A stretch of DNA of 64,000 bases from positions 124,001 through 188,000 of the forward strand of contig JAOZGR010000001.1 in the NCBI GenBank assembly GCA_027491485.1, given 5' to 3'. Shown piece by piece: positions 1-8,419 of the stretch; the stretch's first letter is position 1; each line of letters opens with the position of its first letter. The notes below the pieces were generated by a model that saw only the letters and a list, made by a program, of their open reading frames with translations, was not told the origin of the DNA and searched no databases. The stretch comes from Thermoproteota archaeon (GTDB taxonomy: Archaea > Korarchaeota > Korarchaeia > Korarchaeales > Korarchaeaceae). The position numbers and the translations under genes are program-made.

Positions 1-2
1 CT

Positions 3-173
3 TCGGGGCAACAGCAGTTCTCAGCCGGTATTATGGATTCAAAGATAGTAGTAGCTGTTAACAACGATTCAAGTGCCCCTATATTCGAGCATGCGGATTA
101 TGGGGTTGTAATGGATCTGTACCAGTTCCTCCCCGCCCTAATTAAGAAGCTCAAGGAGGCCAAAGGTGCCTAA
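3..173 (+). CDS. etfA: Electron transfer flavoprotein alpha subunit, C-terminal end (partial)
   Basis: The window opens inside this gene. The 56 visible residues carry the end of the FAD-binding domain of ETF alpha/FixB: the SGQQQFSAGIMDSK region, then the family pattern KIVVAVNNDSSAPIF and an HADYGVVMDLYQFLPAL end. In this family the segment binds FAD. The protein would pair with ETF beta (outside the window) to carry electrons. The stop is 2 bp before the fixC start, so the two genes form an operon. The frame and the motif match are clear; only the 5' part is missing. Confidence 0.85.
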   Translation, partial: SGQQQFSAGIMDSKIVVAVNNDSSAPIFEHADYGVVMDLYQFLPALIKKLKEAKGA

Positions 174-175
174 GA

Positions 176-1465
176 ATGGTCGATTTCGACATCATAGTTG
201 TAGGAGCCGGTCCTGCCGGTTCAGTTGCTTCATACCTACTGGCTAAAAAAGGCCACACAGTCCTTACAATCGAGAGAGGGAAGAGACCGGGCTCTAAAAA
301 CATGTTTGGGGGGAGGCTTTATGCGTGGTCCTTGGAAAAAGTATTCCCTAACTTCTGGGAAGAGGCACCAATAGAGAGGGAAGTAACTAGGGAGGTCCTT
401 GGCCTCCTATATGGAGATGATGGAATAGAGATCTCCCTTAATGGAAAACCTAAGGCTAAGAGCTTCACGATCCTGAGAGCTAAGTTTGACCAGTGGCTGG
501 CAGAGAAGGCTGAGGATGCCGGAGCGGAGATTGTCTCGGGAGTAAAAGTAGAGTCCCCTCTCATTGAAGATGGGAAAGTTAAGGGCGTGATTGTTGAGGG
601 GGAGGAGAAAATAGAGTCCAGCATTGTAGTAGCTGCTGATGGTGCCTTAAGCTTTATAGCTGAAAAGGCAGGTCTTAGGGCAAAGCTATCAGGAGAAGAC
701 TTCGCTGTCGGAGCCAAAGAGGTTATTGAGCTATCTAAAGATGCAATTGAGGACAGATTCCGTTTAGAGGAAAATGAGGGCGCTGCTCAACTCTATATCG
801 GCGATATAACGGAGGGAGTTGTGGGTGGTGGGTTCCTCTACACGAATAAGGATACCATATCTCTGGGAGTTGTCATGAGGATCGGCTCGCTATCGGAGAA
901 AGTTAGCAATATAGAAACGACGATGTGGAACGCGACGGAGAGATTCAAGTCCCATCCACTAATAGGAAGGTACTTGAAGGGAGGAAAGCTCCTAGAATAT
1001 TCTGCACATATAATCCCAGAAACGCAGTTCTTGAGAGGTGTTAAGCTTTGTACCGATGGCATGGTTGTAGTCGGTGATGCAGCCGGCTTCTGCGTTAACT
1101 ATGGGCTCACGGTTAGAGGGATGGACTTTGCAATTGAAAGCGCTATAGCTGCTGCTGAGGCTATAGACATCGCCTTAGAGAAGGGAGATACCTCTGCTAG
1201 CAGCTTAAGGAGGTATGAGGAAGCTCTTTCCACTGGAATGCTGAGGGAGTTCGAGAAAGCTAAAAAGGCCGTTGATCTAATGGAAGACCAGCGCATCTAC
1301 ACATCATTACCGAAGATAGCTGTCAACACAGCAAGGCACCTATTTCATGTGGATGGTAAACCTAAGGAAGGACTCTACCAGTTTTTAAGGAGATCTATGT
1401 CAGAGGAAGGGATATCCCTGCTTTCTGCCCTACTACTCTCCTGGAAAGCCCTTAAAAGCCTGTAG
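176..1465 (+). CDS. fixC: FixC-type electron transfer flavoprotein-quinone oxidoreductase
   Basis: FAD-dependent dehydrogenase of the FixC / ETF-QO group, 429 aa, a normal length for FixC. The N-terminal dinucleotide-binding motif GAGPAG is at residues 10-15 and a second FAD motif (VVGDAAGFCVNYG) is near residue 300. It should pass electrons between the ETF (gene just upstream) and a quinone or ferredoxin; FixABCX complexes bifurcate electrons. The gene lies 2 bp after etfA and its stop overlaps the ribosome binding site of the following thiolase, so the three are probably one transcript. No FixX ferredoxin gene follows, which is unusual for a complete fix operon. Confidence 0.88.
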   Translation: MVDFDIIVVGAGPAGSVASYLLAKKGHTVLTIERGKRPGSKNMFGGRLYAWSLEKVFPNFWEEAPIEREVTREVLGLLYGDDGIEISLNGKPKAKSFTILRAKFDQWLAEKAEDAGAEIVSGVKVESPLIEDGKVKGVIVEGEEKIESSIVVAADGALSFIAEKAGLRAKLSGEDFAVGAKEVIELSKDAIEDRFRLEENEGAAQLYIGDITEGVVGGGFLYTNKDTISLGVVMRIGSLSEKVSNIETTMWNATERFKSHPLIGRYLKGGKLLEYSAHIIPETQFLRGVKLCTDGMVVVGDAAGFCVNYGLTVRGMDFAIESAIAAAEAIDIALEKGDTSASSLRRYEEALSTGMLREFEKAKKAVDLMEDQRIYTSLPKIAVNTARHLFHVDGKPKEGLYQFLRRSMSEEGISLLSALLLSWKALKSL

Positions 1466-1480
1466 GGGTGAGATAAATTG

Positions 1481-2668
1481 ATGATGGGTTTAGAGAATGT
1501 TTACATTGTTGGTATGGCTAGGACTCCAATAGGCAAGTTTGGTGGTTCTCTGAAAGACTGGCCCGCTCCTAAGCTTGGGGCTGTAGCTATTGCCTCGGCT
1601 ATCAGGAGATCTGGTCTTGATCCTGAAGATATAGACGAGGTAATAATGGGGAATGTCCTGCAGGCATTCATAGGGCAGAATCCAGCAAGACAGGCGGGGT
1701 TATTGGCTGGTTTACCTGCCAGTGTACCGGGATACACTGTAAATAAGGTGTGTGCTTCCGCTATGAAGGCTGTTGCCCTAGCTGCACAGAGTATTGCGCT
1801 AGGAGAGAATAAAGTCATTGTCGCTGGAGGAATGGAAAGCATGAGTATGGCTCCCTATGTTATACCGTCAAGATGGAGATGGGGAGTTAGATTTGCGTTC
1901 GCTGGAGAGAAGATTTACGATATAATGGTCCATGATGGGCTGACCGATCCTCACACAGGTCTATTGATGGGAGAGGAAGCAGAGGCCACCGGAGAAAAGT
2001 GGGGAATAAAGAGAGAGGAAGCAGATGATTTTGCGGTGTCTAGCCATTTAAAAGCTGCAGAGGCTACCGAGCGAGGCTATTATGCTCGTGAGATAGAGCC
2101 CATAAAGAAAGGGGATGAGGTAATACTAGACAGGGATGAGGGCATTAGGCCTGATACTAGCTTAGAGAAGGTAGCCAGGCTAAAGCCTGTTTTTAAGCCT
2201 GGTGGGACCATAACCGCCGCTAACGCTTCACAGCTAAGCGATGGAGCTGCAGCTTTAGTTCTCGCCTCAAGAGATGTGGTTGAGGAAAAGGGATTGAAAC
2301 CTATAGCTAGGATACTGGGATTTGCATCCGCATCTGTTGAACCCAAGGACTTCGTAGAGGCCCCGATCCCCGCAACTGAAAAGCTGCTAAAGATGCTGGA
2401 GATGTCGATAGAGGACTTTGATCTGTTTGAGCATAACGAAGCTTTCGCATTAGCTAGCCTAGTCGTCAGTAAGGGCTTAAAGATCCCGTTAGATAAGCTA
2501 AATGTGTTTGGAGGAGCTGTTGCCATAGGCCATCCACTAGGTGCGAGTGGTGCTAGGATACTGGTGACCCTCATAAATGCCCTTCAAGTTAAGGGAGGGC
2601 GTAGAGGACTAGCTACCATATGTCACGGTGGAGGAGGTGCCCAGAGCATGGCAATAGAGATTGTTTAG
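1481..2668 (+). CDS. Acetyl-CoA C-acetyltransferase (thiolase)
   Basis: Thiolase of the bacterial acetoacetyl-CoA type, about 395 aa. The acyl-accepting cysteine lies in NKVCASAM (about residue 91). The catalytic histidine is in HNEAFA and the second cysteine in CHGGGGAQS, with the GHPLGASG signature before it. It condenses two acetyl-CoA or cleaves 3-ketoacyl-CoA. Position behind etfA-fixC suggests a role in acyl-CoA metabolism coupled to flavin electron transfer; acetoacetyl-CoA supply for mevalonate is the alternative. The start is taken at ATG 1481 because GGGGTGAG sits 8 nt upstream; a TTG directly before it is less likely. Confidence 0.9.
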   Translation: MMGLENVYIVGMARTPIGKFGGSLKDWPAPKLGAVAIASAIRRSGLDPEDIDEVIMGNVLQAFIGQNPARQAGLLAGLPASVPGYTVNKVCASAMKAVALAAQSIALGENKVIVAGGMESMSMAPYVIPSRWRWGVRFAFAGEKIYDIMVHDGLTDPHTGLLMGEEAEATGEKWGIKREEADDFAVSSHLKAAEATERGYYAREIEPIKKGDEVILDRDEGIRPDTSLEKVARLKPVFKPGGTITAANASQLSDGAAALVLASRDVVEEKGLKPIARILGFASASVEPKDFVEAPIPATEKLLKMLEMSIEDFDLFEHNEAFALASLVVSKGLKIPLDKLNVFGGAVAIGHPLGASGARILVTLINALQVKGGRRGLATICHGGGGAQSMAIEIV

Positions 2669-2682
2669 CTGGTGCTGTGGAC

Positions 2683-2919
2683 ATGGTTACAGTTAGGTAT
2701 TATGGTTGGATAGCCGAGCGCTTGGGAAGACGTCAGGATGAAATAAAATACACTGGTCCCTTGAGGGATCTACTTAAACTACTAGGTGAGGATATAGAGC
2801 TCAATGTTAGGGAGAGGAAAGTATTTGTGGCAATAAACCATAACTCCATAAAGGACTTAGATGTAGATGTGAGTGAAGATGACGTTGTGGCAATCTTTCC
2901 AGCATTTTCGGGTGGTTAA
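2683..2919 (+). CDS. moaD: Molybdopterin synthase sulfur carrier subunit MoaD
   Basis: Ubiquitin-fold sulfur carrier of 78 aa ending in the diglycine tail FSGG that is thiocarboxylated and delivers sulfur to MoaE. The FPAFSGG end closely resembles the family's PPVAGG-type end. The start at ATG 2683 gives a normal MoaD length; an upstream extension would run into the thiolase. The stop codon TAATG overlaps the start of moaE by one base, so the two subunits are translationally coupled, as expected for a 1:1 complex. Confidence 0.9.
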   Translation: MVTVRYYGWIAERLGRRQDEIKYTGPLRDLLKLLGEDIELNVRERKVFVAINHNSIKDLDVDVSEDDVVAIFPAFSGG

Positions 2920-3371
2920 TGATGGGGAAAGTACATATATCTGAATCCCCGATCAACGCCTGGGATGAAATAACATCATTATTACAGTCATCTAGAAGGA
3001 TAGGCGCTTTAGTAACCTTCATGGGGGTTATTAGAGAGATCTCAGAGGGTAAGGAGGTGGAGAAGTTATTCTATGACCATTATCCTGAGATGGCTTCTAA
3101 TGCCATAAACAGGATAAGGGAGGAAGCTATATCAAGATTCGGATTAATAGATGCAACCATCATACATAGAGTAGGGGAGGCGGAGATAGGCGATTTAGTT
3201 CTACTAGTTATTGTAGCCTCTGAGCATAGAAGTGAGGCCTTCAAAGCGGTAGAGTGGATCGTTGATGAGGTAAAGAAAGAAGCGGCTATATGGAAGAAAG
3301 AGTACTTTAAGGATGGAGAATACAGGTGGGTTGAGCCGGAGAGGAGCTATCTTGATGAAAAGATTGAGTAG
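2919..3371 (+). CDS. moaE: Molybdopterin synthase catalytic subunit MoaE
   Basis: Large subunit of molybdopterin synthase, 150 aa. It converts cyclic pyranopterin monophosphate to molybdopterin using sulfur from MoaD. Typical features are the GALVTFMGVIRE segment near residue 30, the LVLLVIVASEHRSEAF segment near residue 93, and the lysine-rich WIVDEVKKEAAIWKKE active-site stretch near residue 110. The start overlaps the moaD stop; a second ATG directly follows the first. Confidence 0.93.
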   Translation: MMGKVHISESPINAWDEITSLLQSSRRIGALVTFMGVIREISEGKEVEKLFYDHYPEMASNAINRIREEAISRFGLIDATIIHRVGEAEIGDLVLLVIVASEHRSEAFKAVEWIVDEVKKEAAIWKKEYFKDGEYRWVEPERSYLDEKIE

Positions 3372-3385
3372 GGTGTTAAATCTTG

Positions 3386-3814
3386 ATGGTTGATATAACG
3401 AGTAAACAGATGGTCCATAGAGAGGCAACTGCCTATGGCAGGATAAAGTTAAAGGGGGAGACTCTAGAGGCCATAAGATCTGGGAAGATCAAGAAGGGAG
3501 ATGTCTTTACTGTTGCCAGAATTGCTGCAATTCAAGCTGTTAAGGATACTCCCAAGATAATCCCCCTATGCCATCCAATACAGATAACTGGCATAGATGT
3601 CGGCTTCGATCTGAGTGATGATTCAGTAAGCGTTACTGTTACTGTCAGGACTATAGCCCAGACTGGTGTAGAGATGGAGGCATTAAGCGGTGTCATGGCT
3701 GCTCTTCTTAATATCTGGGATATGGTGAAGTATCTAGAGAAGGATGAATCAGGAAACTACCCATTAACAAAGATAGAGGAGGTAAGGGTCCTAAAGAAGG
3801 TAAAAGGTGATTAG
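3386..3814 (+). CDS. moaC: Cyclic pyranopterin monophosphate synthase MoaC
   Basis: Second half of the first step of molybdenum cofactor synthesis: it turns the MoaA product into cyclic pyranopterin monophosphate. 142 aa. Family signatures are MVDITSK at the start, the IIPLCHPIQIT motif near residue 52, and GVEMEALSGVMAALLNIWDM near residue 93. ATG 3386 is chosen over an in-frame TTG one codon upstream. The stop directly abuts the moaA start, so moaC and moaA are co-translated. Confidence 0.93.
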   Translation: MVDITSKQMVHREATAYGRIKLKGETLEAIRSGKIKKGDVFTVARIAAIQAVKDTPKIIPLCHPIQITGIDVGFDLSDDSVSVTVTVRTIAQTGVEMEALSGVMAALLNIWDMVKYLEKDESGNYPLTKIEEVRVLKKVKGD

Positions 3815-4768
3815 ATGTTCATTGACAGGTGGGGAAGGCCCGTAACGGACCTCAGGATTTCCGTAACGAACTCTTGTAACTACAATTGCTTCTTCTGCCA
3901 CCGTGAAGGCCACATAGTAAGTGGGGATGAGATGACTCCTGAGGAGATAGGAAGGCTCGTCGGGATATTGTCCAGACATGGAATAAAGTTCGTAAAGCTC
4001 ACCGGCGGGGAGCCTCTCGTGAGAAAGGATATGGAAGAGATAATTTCTCAGATAAGAAGGCATCCTGTAGAGGAGATCTCCATGGTTACTAACGGCTGGT
4101 TTTTAGCTGAGAGAGCCTGCGCTTTAAAGGAGGCTGGCCTAGACAGGGTAAATATAAGCCTCCACTCCTTAAGGAGAGACACCTATAAGAGAATAACGGG
4201 TGTAGATGGCCTGGATAGAGCGTTAAAGGCTGTCGATAAGGCTATAGAGTGCGATTTAATGCCTGTTAAGCTGAATATGACCGTATTGAAGGGGATCAAT
4301 GAGGATGAACTCTGGGATATGGTAGAATTCTCGGCTAAGAAGGGTATAGCCATCCAGATGATAGAGCTCCTAAATATGGATCCGAGCCTCGTTAAATTCT
4401 ACTATAACCTTAGCAGTTTTGAGGAGGAGTTAAAGAATATCTCCCTAAGAAGGGAGATAAGGAGGCTACATGGTAGAGGTAGGTACTACTTGGAAAACGG
4501 CGCGGTTATTGAGGTGGTTAGGGGGACTATTAATCCTTCCTTCTGCATGAACTGTACTAGAATGAGAGTAACTGCCGATGGGTTCTTTAAGACCTGTATA
4601 TGGAGGGAGAACAACTTAGTCAACTTTATTTCCCTCCTAAGGAGTGGAGCTACTGATGATGAGATACTAGAGGCATTTAAAACCGCTGTAAGATTAAGAG
4701 AGCCATTTTACAAGCAGAAAGGAGCTACACCGAAGTATGATTATATTATTGAAATAGATGAGCCTTAG
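3815..4768 (+). CDS. moaA: GTP 3',8-cyclase MoaA (radical SAM)
   Basis: Radical SAM enzyme of 317 aa that starts molybdenum cofactor synthesis from GTP. The radical SAM cluster motif CNYNCFFC is near residue 22, the TGGEPL motif near residue 62. The second, C-terminal [4Fe-4S] site that binds GTP shows as CMNCTRMRV followed by a further cysteine in FKTCIW. The MoaA C-terminal GG tail is not present, as in many archaeal forms. It closes the moaDECA operon and ends in a 4-bp convergent overlap with the HD-domain gene on the other strand. Confidence 0.93.
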   Translation: MFIDRWGRPVTDLRISVTNSCNYNCFFCHREGHIVSGDEMTPEEIGRLVGILSRHGIKFVKLTGGEPLVRKDMEEIISQIRRHPVEEISMVTNGWFLAERACALKEAGLDRVNISLHSLRRDTYKRITGVDGLDRALKAVDKAIECDLMPVKLNMTVLKGINEDELWDMVEFSAKKGIAIQMIELLNMDPSLVKFYYNLSSFEEELKNISLRREIRRLHGRGRYYLENGAVIEVVRGTINPSFCMNCTRMRVTADGFFKTCIWRENNLVNFISLLRSGATDDEILEAFKTAVRLREPFYKQKGATPKYDYIIEIDEP

Positions 4769-5271
4769 ATCTCTAGCTCCAGGTCTAGTTCATTAAGAAG
4801 TCGCGTTGCTTCTCTTCTAGTGCTTTCCTCTATACTCTCAACATCGAAGCTCTTCTCCTTATAGTAGAGGGCCATTTTCAGCGTAGCCAGTAGGTCTGAT
4901 AGCCTGGCTACCTTAGCCTCTAGACTCTTGCCCTTCTCATAATCTCTCCATAACTCCGTTATTTCGTTCGGGACGTTCGAGGAAGTAAGTGCCTCCTCCT
5001 CAAGTTCATGCTTCTTTATCCTATTTGAGGACCATTTGGGGATATCTCCGGTCACTCCCTCCACTAGATCATGTATTAAGACCATTTTAAGGGTCCTACC
5101 TTCATCAATAGTCCCATTTTTGGTCTTCAGCATTCCCATGATGTCAATAGCTATTAGGGAAGCTAGAAATGTATGTTGACCTACGGTCTCAGCGATGGAA
5201 GGAGGTACTCCTGATTGCATCCACCCAGTTCTGGCTAACCAAACCACCCTCATTCCCATGCTACTGAGCAT
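4765..5271 (-). CDS. HD-domain phosphohydrolase (YfbR/HDDC2-like)
   Basis: Soluble HD-superfamily protein of 168 aa. The N-terminal pattern ARTGWMQSGVPPSIAETV followed by GQHTFLASLIA is typical of the YfbR/HDDC2 group of 5'-deoxynucleotidases. Metal ligands are visible as the His in GQHT, the HD pair in LIHDLVEG and the Asp in LSDLLATL. Such enzymes remove phosphate from (deoxy)nucleoside monophosphates; the exact substrate cannot be read from sequence. It is a single gene convergent with moaA and divergent from the PH-domain gene. Confidence 0.75.
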   Translation of the reverse strand: MLSSMGMRVVWLARTGWMQSGVPPSIAETVGQHTFLASLIAIDIMGMLKTKNGTIDEGRTLKMVLIHDLVEGVTGDIPKWSSNRIKKHELEEEALTSSNVPNEITELWRDYEKGKSLEAKVARLSDLLATLKMALYYKEKSFDVESIEESTRREATRLLNELDLELEI

Positions 5272-5334
5272 ATGGAAGTTAGTTTTGTTTGAATATTAAT
5301 TGAATTCCTGTAAAGGTAGCCATTCAGCGAACCA

Positions 5335-5344
5335 CTTTTATATT
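5335..5344 (+). promoter_or_regulatory. TATA box of the PH-domain membrane protein gene
   Basis: CTTTTATATT is centred about 27 nt before ATG 5367. This spacing puts the predicted transcription start at or next to the A of the start codon, so the message should be leaderless, the usual archaeal arrangement for a first gene. Confidence 0.5.
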
Positions 5345-5366
5345 GTAGGATGCCCGAATTATCCAG

Positions 5367-6080
5367 ATGAAACTAGGAAAGGGAGAAGAGCTCCTCTTAG
5401 AACTCAAACCTCATCCGCTTGCCTTTGCCCACCTCTACTTAATTTATACGTACATATTGGCTGTTGGGATATACCTCTGGCTCTATCCCGTTAACATAGA
5501 GGGCATCATGAGGCTACCATTCTTAAGCGGTCCTCAAACTAAGATGCTGTTCCTCTGGTTGATACTGGTCGTACCCCTCGTGGTGGCATCATTGATAAAA
5601 ATCTCTTGGAGGTGGGCATTTCTATCAGTAGCCCTAGCTGTGATATCGACAGCACTTTATTATAGCGGTCACCTCATGTGGATCCCAGAGGTCGCCGTTG
5701 GACTCATAGGAGATCTATTCACGGATATATATAGGAGAAGTCATAACTACTATGTAACTAGTAAGAGAATCGTCATGGAGAAGAGATTTATCACGGTAAA
5801 TGTAAGGGAGCTACCGATTTCTAAGATAAACGATGTGGTAGTTGATATATCCCTACTGGGAAGGTTATTTAACTTCGGAACTGTGATCCCACTAACCGCC
5901 TCCGGCCTAGGCATAGGTCAGGATCTGGCATTAGCTGGTACATCGGTGAAGGTAAGCAGATTCGAGGTGGGAGTGGCCGGTGGAAGAGGGATAAATGTCC
6001 CCAGGGCGAGGACCTTCCTAGCTTTATATGGTGTTCCAGACCCGGAAAACGTCTCTGCTACCATTTCTAGCCTCCTATGA
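5367..6080 (+). CDS. Membrane protein with PH-like (bPH2/YdbS) domain
   Basis: 237 aa. Three to four hydrophobic segments lie between residues 20 and 120. A soluble C-terminal part (residues 125-200) shows the bacterial PH-like pattern: YYVTSKRIVMEK, then ISKINDVVVDISLLGRLF and FGTV. Proteins of this kind (YdbS/YdbT group) have no firm biochemical role. It seems to be a single transcription unit starting from a leaderless promoter. Its last 14 bp overlap the end of the convergent MgtE-type gene. Confidence 0.6.
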   Translation: MKLGKGEELLLELKPHPLAFAHLYLIYTYILAVGIYLWLYPVNIEGIMRLPFLSGPQTKMLFLWLILVVPLVVASLIKISWRWAFLSVALAVISTALYYSGHLMWIPEVAVGLIGDLFTDIYRRSHNYYVTSKRIVMEKRFITVNVRELPISKINDVVVDISLLGRLFNFGTVIPLTASGLGIGQDLALAGTSVKVSRFEVGVAGGRGINVPRARTFLALYGVPDPENVSATISSLL

Positions 6081-7176
6081 TACTGACTGCAGCCGCCATA
6101 GCTGCTGTTGTGACTAAATCTGCTGAAGAAGTTGTAATTGGGATTGTAAAGTTGTCCGGGTCGAATCTCCTGCTTGAGAGGACTACTACTAAGTTCGTTA
6201 TGACGAGCATTACTGGAAACGCTATTAGAAATGTAAGAATGCTAACCCAGGGATTCCCCCTAAGAAGCCATAACACACCACCAATAAAGGAGAAAACCCC
6301 TAAGTAGACGGTAAATACTCCTAATATCTCAGGAAATATGTCTAGTAATGGTATTTTCCTCCTGGCCATTCCTAGGAAGAGGCGAGTCGTTATAAGAGAC
6401 CCTACAATTGAGCTAAAGTCACCTAATTCAGTTAACATGACTGGATAGATGAAGAGCACCCTTTTATCAGATATCTCTAGGGCCTCACCCAAGAATAGGC
6501 CAGCGACGCTCTCGATCATTATTACTAATGTAGTAGCTGACAGTACTTCCAGTAAGACCTTTATAAATTCCCCAATGGCCCATTTAATCACTACTATAAA
6601 CGAAATTCCAACGAGAATCGCGGAGAACATTATTAGGGAGTTAAGGGTCATCCTTAAGGATATTAGGTAAAGTAGGGTAACGACGATGTCAGCGATCGTG
6701 GACATAGTTGGGTAAACAATGATGTCGGGATCCAAGCCCCTCTTGAAAGCGAAGAAAGATATACCTAAGTTCAGGGGGATGAGTAGAAGGGTTGACCCAT
6801 TTATAGTAACTAGAGATACTAGGACCACGGTTATTGGACGAATAGATAAGCCTGATATAATAAGAGGGATGGAAGCGATTATTGAGGCCAAAATAGACGC
6901 AGATATCCCTGAGGAGAGGATTTCCCACAATTTCTCGTTCTCCTTACTTAAACTTGGTTCAATCAAACCTACATTAAGTGCAGATGTAAGCCTTCCAATT
7001 ATAGAGCCAGCAATGGCCCCTCTAGCCCCTATTAGGGGAGGATAAAGCGCTGCCGCCCAAGGAATTCCTGTCGGGAGTAGTGATCCTAATATGAAGCCCG
7101 CTAGTAGGTCACCAAAGCCCGACAAGGCAGCAATGGAGGCCTGAGGCATTATCTTTATAGTCCTCTTCTTTAGCAT
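6067..7176 (-). CDS. MgtE/SLC41-type divalent cation transporter, duplicated form
   Basis: 369-aa integral membrane protein with about ten hydrophobic segments. It is an internal duplication of the MgtE integral domain: repeat one has PPLIGARGAIAGSIIGRL and then GLDPDIIVYPTMSTIADIV; repeat two has TELGDFSSIVGSLITTRL and then FDPDNFTIPITTSSADLV. The conserved acidic and polar residues of these repeats line the Mg2+ path in MgtE. The cytoplasmic N and CBS domains of bacterial MgtE are absent, as in the archaeal two-repeat group. GGAGGATCAGG just before ATG 7176 supports the start. Confidence 0.78.
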   Translation of the reverse strand: MLKKRTIKIMPQASIAALSGFGDLLAGFILGSLLPTGIPWAAALYPPLIGARGAIAGSIIGRLTSALNVGLIEPSLSKENEKLWEILSSGISASILASIIASIPLIISGLSIRPITVVLVSLVTINGSTLLLIPLNLGISFFAFKRGLDPDIIVYPTMSTIADIVVTLLYLISLRMTLNSLIMFSAILVGISFIVVIKWAIGEFIKVLLEVLSATTLVIMIESVAGLFLGEALEISDKRVLFIYPVMLTELGDFSSIVGSLITTRLFLGMARRKIPLLDIFPEILGVFTVYLGVFSFIGGVLWLLRGNPWVSILTFLIAFPVMLVITNLVVVLSSRRFDPDNFTIPITTSSADLVTTAAMAAAVSIIGG

Positions 7177-7481
7177 CCTGATCCTCCCCCAGTGAGACCT
7201 ACCGAGTGCTTTGGGCCCGGAATTAAACCAATGTCCCCTATGGAAATCAAGTATAGATAGTGATAACCTTTCTTAATCCTCTTGATAAGTAAAAAGTTGC
7301 ATTAGAAGCAGTTCGATGAATGCATGTCCTCTTTAACCCGGAGTGAGTCTAAAACAGCTTATAAAGTTTTCTTGGTTCGCTAGCGCACCATTGAGAGGTA
7401 ACCAAATACTTTTTAAGTAGAAGAGCCATTAGGATCGATGGTCCATATCCTTACCGTAGAAATATCGCAGGAGGAGACCAA
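7177..7481. other. Intergenic region between divergent genes
   Basis: This 305-bp stretch separates the transporter (minus) from the coiled-coil gene (plus). It holds a plus-strand TATA box at 7410-7417, an 18-codon leader reading frame at 7438-7494, and a second TATA-like CTTATAAAG near 7350. I see no RNA gene in it. Confidence 0.4.
7410..7417 (+). promoter_or_regulatory. TATA box before the coiled-coil gene
   Basis: TTTTTAAG lies about 25 nt before ATG 7438 and about 70 nt before the gene start at 7482. By archaeal spacing the transcript begins at ATG 7438, so the coiled-coil gene would have a leader of about 44 nt with its own ribosome binding site (GGAGGA). Confidence 0.45.
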
Positions 7482-7494
7482 ATGGCCGCTATAG
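7438..7494 (+). other. Possible 18-codon leader peptide overlapping the coiled-coil gene start
   Basis: Reading frame MVHILTVEISQEETKWPL, beginning exactly where the TATA box at 7410-7417 predicts transcription to start and ending 13 bp inside the downstream gene in another frame. It could couple translation to the downstream gene or could be a chance frame. Its length alone is not evidence; the support is the promoter spacing and the overlap. Confidence 0.3.
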
Positions 7495-8387
7495 AGGAGA
7501 CAATAGGTGGCTTAAGACAGAAGGAGAAAGAGCTGCGGAGAAAGTTTTCAGAGTTAAGGGATCAAAGGAGATCGATCATAGAGGAACTCAAGGAATTGAG
7601 GGCCAAGAGATCTGAGCTAATTAGCGAAATCAAGGAAAGAAGAGCTAAATTGAGGGAGGTAATAGAGAGGAAAAGAAAACTACAGGGAGAATTAGCAAAA
7701 CTCAGGGAGGAAAGGAAAGAAGCCCTTGAAAGATTCAAAGAGGCAAGAGACGAGGCCATGAAGATAAAAGGAGAATATAATGACATAGTGAATTCCATAG
7801 GCGTCCCAGAGAGAGTATTAAGGAGAAGGATAGCTAGGCTGGAGAGGAGGATAGAGACTTCACCCCTAAATAGGGATCAAGAGAGGGACATAGTAATGCA
7901 GATCAGCCAGTATGAGGCTATGCTCCAAGAATTAAATAGGGCTAAATCCCTCAAGAGGAAATTCATTGAGGTAATGGCTGAAGCCGAGAGGTGGAGGTTC
8001 TTTGTAAGAGATTCTGGAGAGAAAATTGGCGAAATTAAGGAGAAATTAAAGGAGATATATGATTATATCACTAAGGAGAAAGAAGAGCTAGACAAAATAA
8101 GAGCCCATATAGACGAAATGAGTCAGATTATCTCGGAAAAAAGTAAAAAAGTAGACGACCTTAAAGAGGAAATGGAGAGATTAAGGGAAGAGATGAGGGG
8201 AATACAGGAGGAGATTAGAAGTAGGTTTGAGAAGATAGCTAGTAGCAATAAAGAAATAGAGAGGAAATTGAAGGAGAAGCTAGCCGAGGAGGCACTAGAG
8301 AAGTATAAGGCCGGTGAAAAGCTTACTATTGAAGAACTTAAGGTCTTAATGGAGTTAGGATTGCTTGAGAAACCAGCTGGAAGTTGA
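7482..8387 (+). CDS. Archaeal coiled-coil protein (COG1340-like)
   Basis: 301 aa, almost all heptad-patterned charged helix, broken by a short non-helical section around residues 108-130 (VPERVLRRRIARLERRIE, SPLNRDQE). This layout, with the PLNRDQE-like segment, matches the widespread archaeal COG1340 coiled-coil family, whose role is unknown. The start is set by GGAGGA 6 nt before ATG 7482. A DUF373 membrane protein follows 32 bp later but has its own promoter. Confidence 0.7.
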   Translation: MAAIEETIGGLRQKEKELRRKFSELRDQRRSIIEELKELRAKRSELISEIKERRAKLREVIERKRKLQGELAKLREERKEALERFKEARDEAMKIKGEYNDIVNSIGVPERVLRRRIARLERRIETSPLNRDQERDIVMQISQYEAMLQELNRAKSLKRKFIEVMAEAERWRFFVRDSGEKIGEIKEKLKEIYDYITKEKEELDKIRAHIDEMSQIISEKSKKVDDLKEEMERLREEMRGIQEEIRSRFEKIASSNKEIERKLKEKLAEEALEKYKAGEKLTIEELKVLMELGLLEKPAGS

Positions 8388-8419
8388 ACTTTTTATCTTA
8401 ATTCAAATAAGACTGAACG

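Noticed and set aside
7310-7365. CGATGA as C box of a guide RNA
   Set aside because: No D box at a suitable distance.
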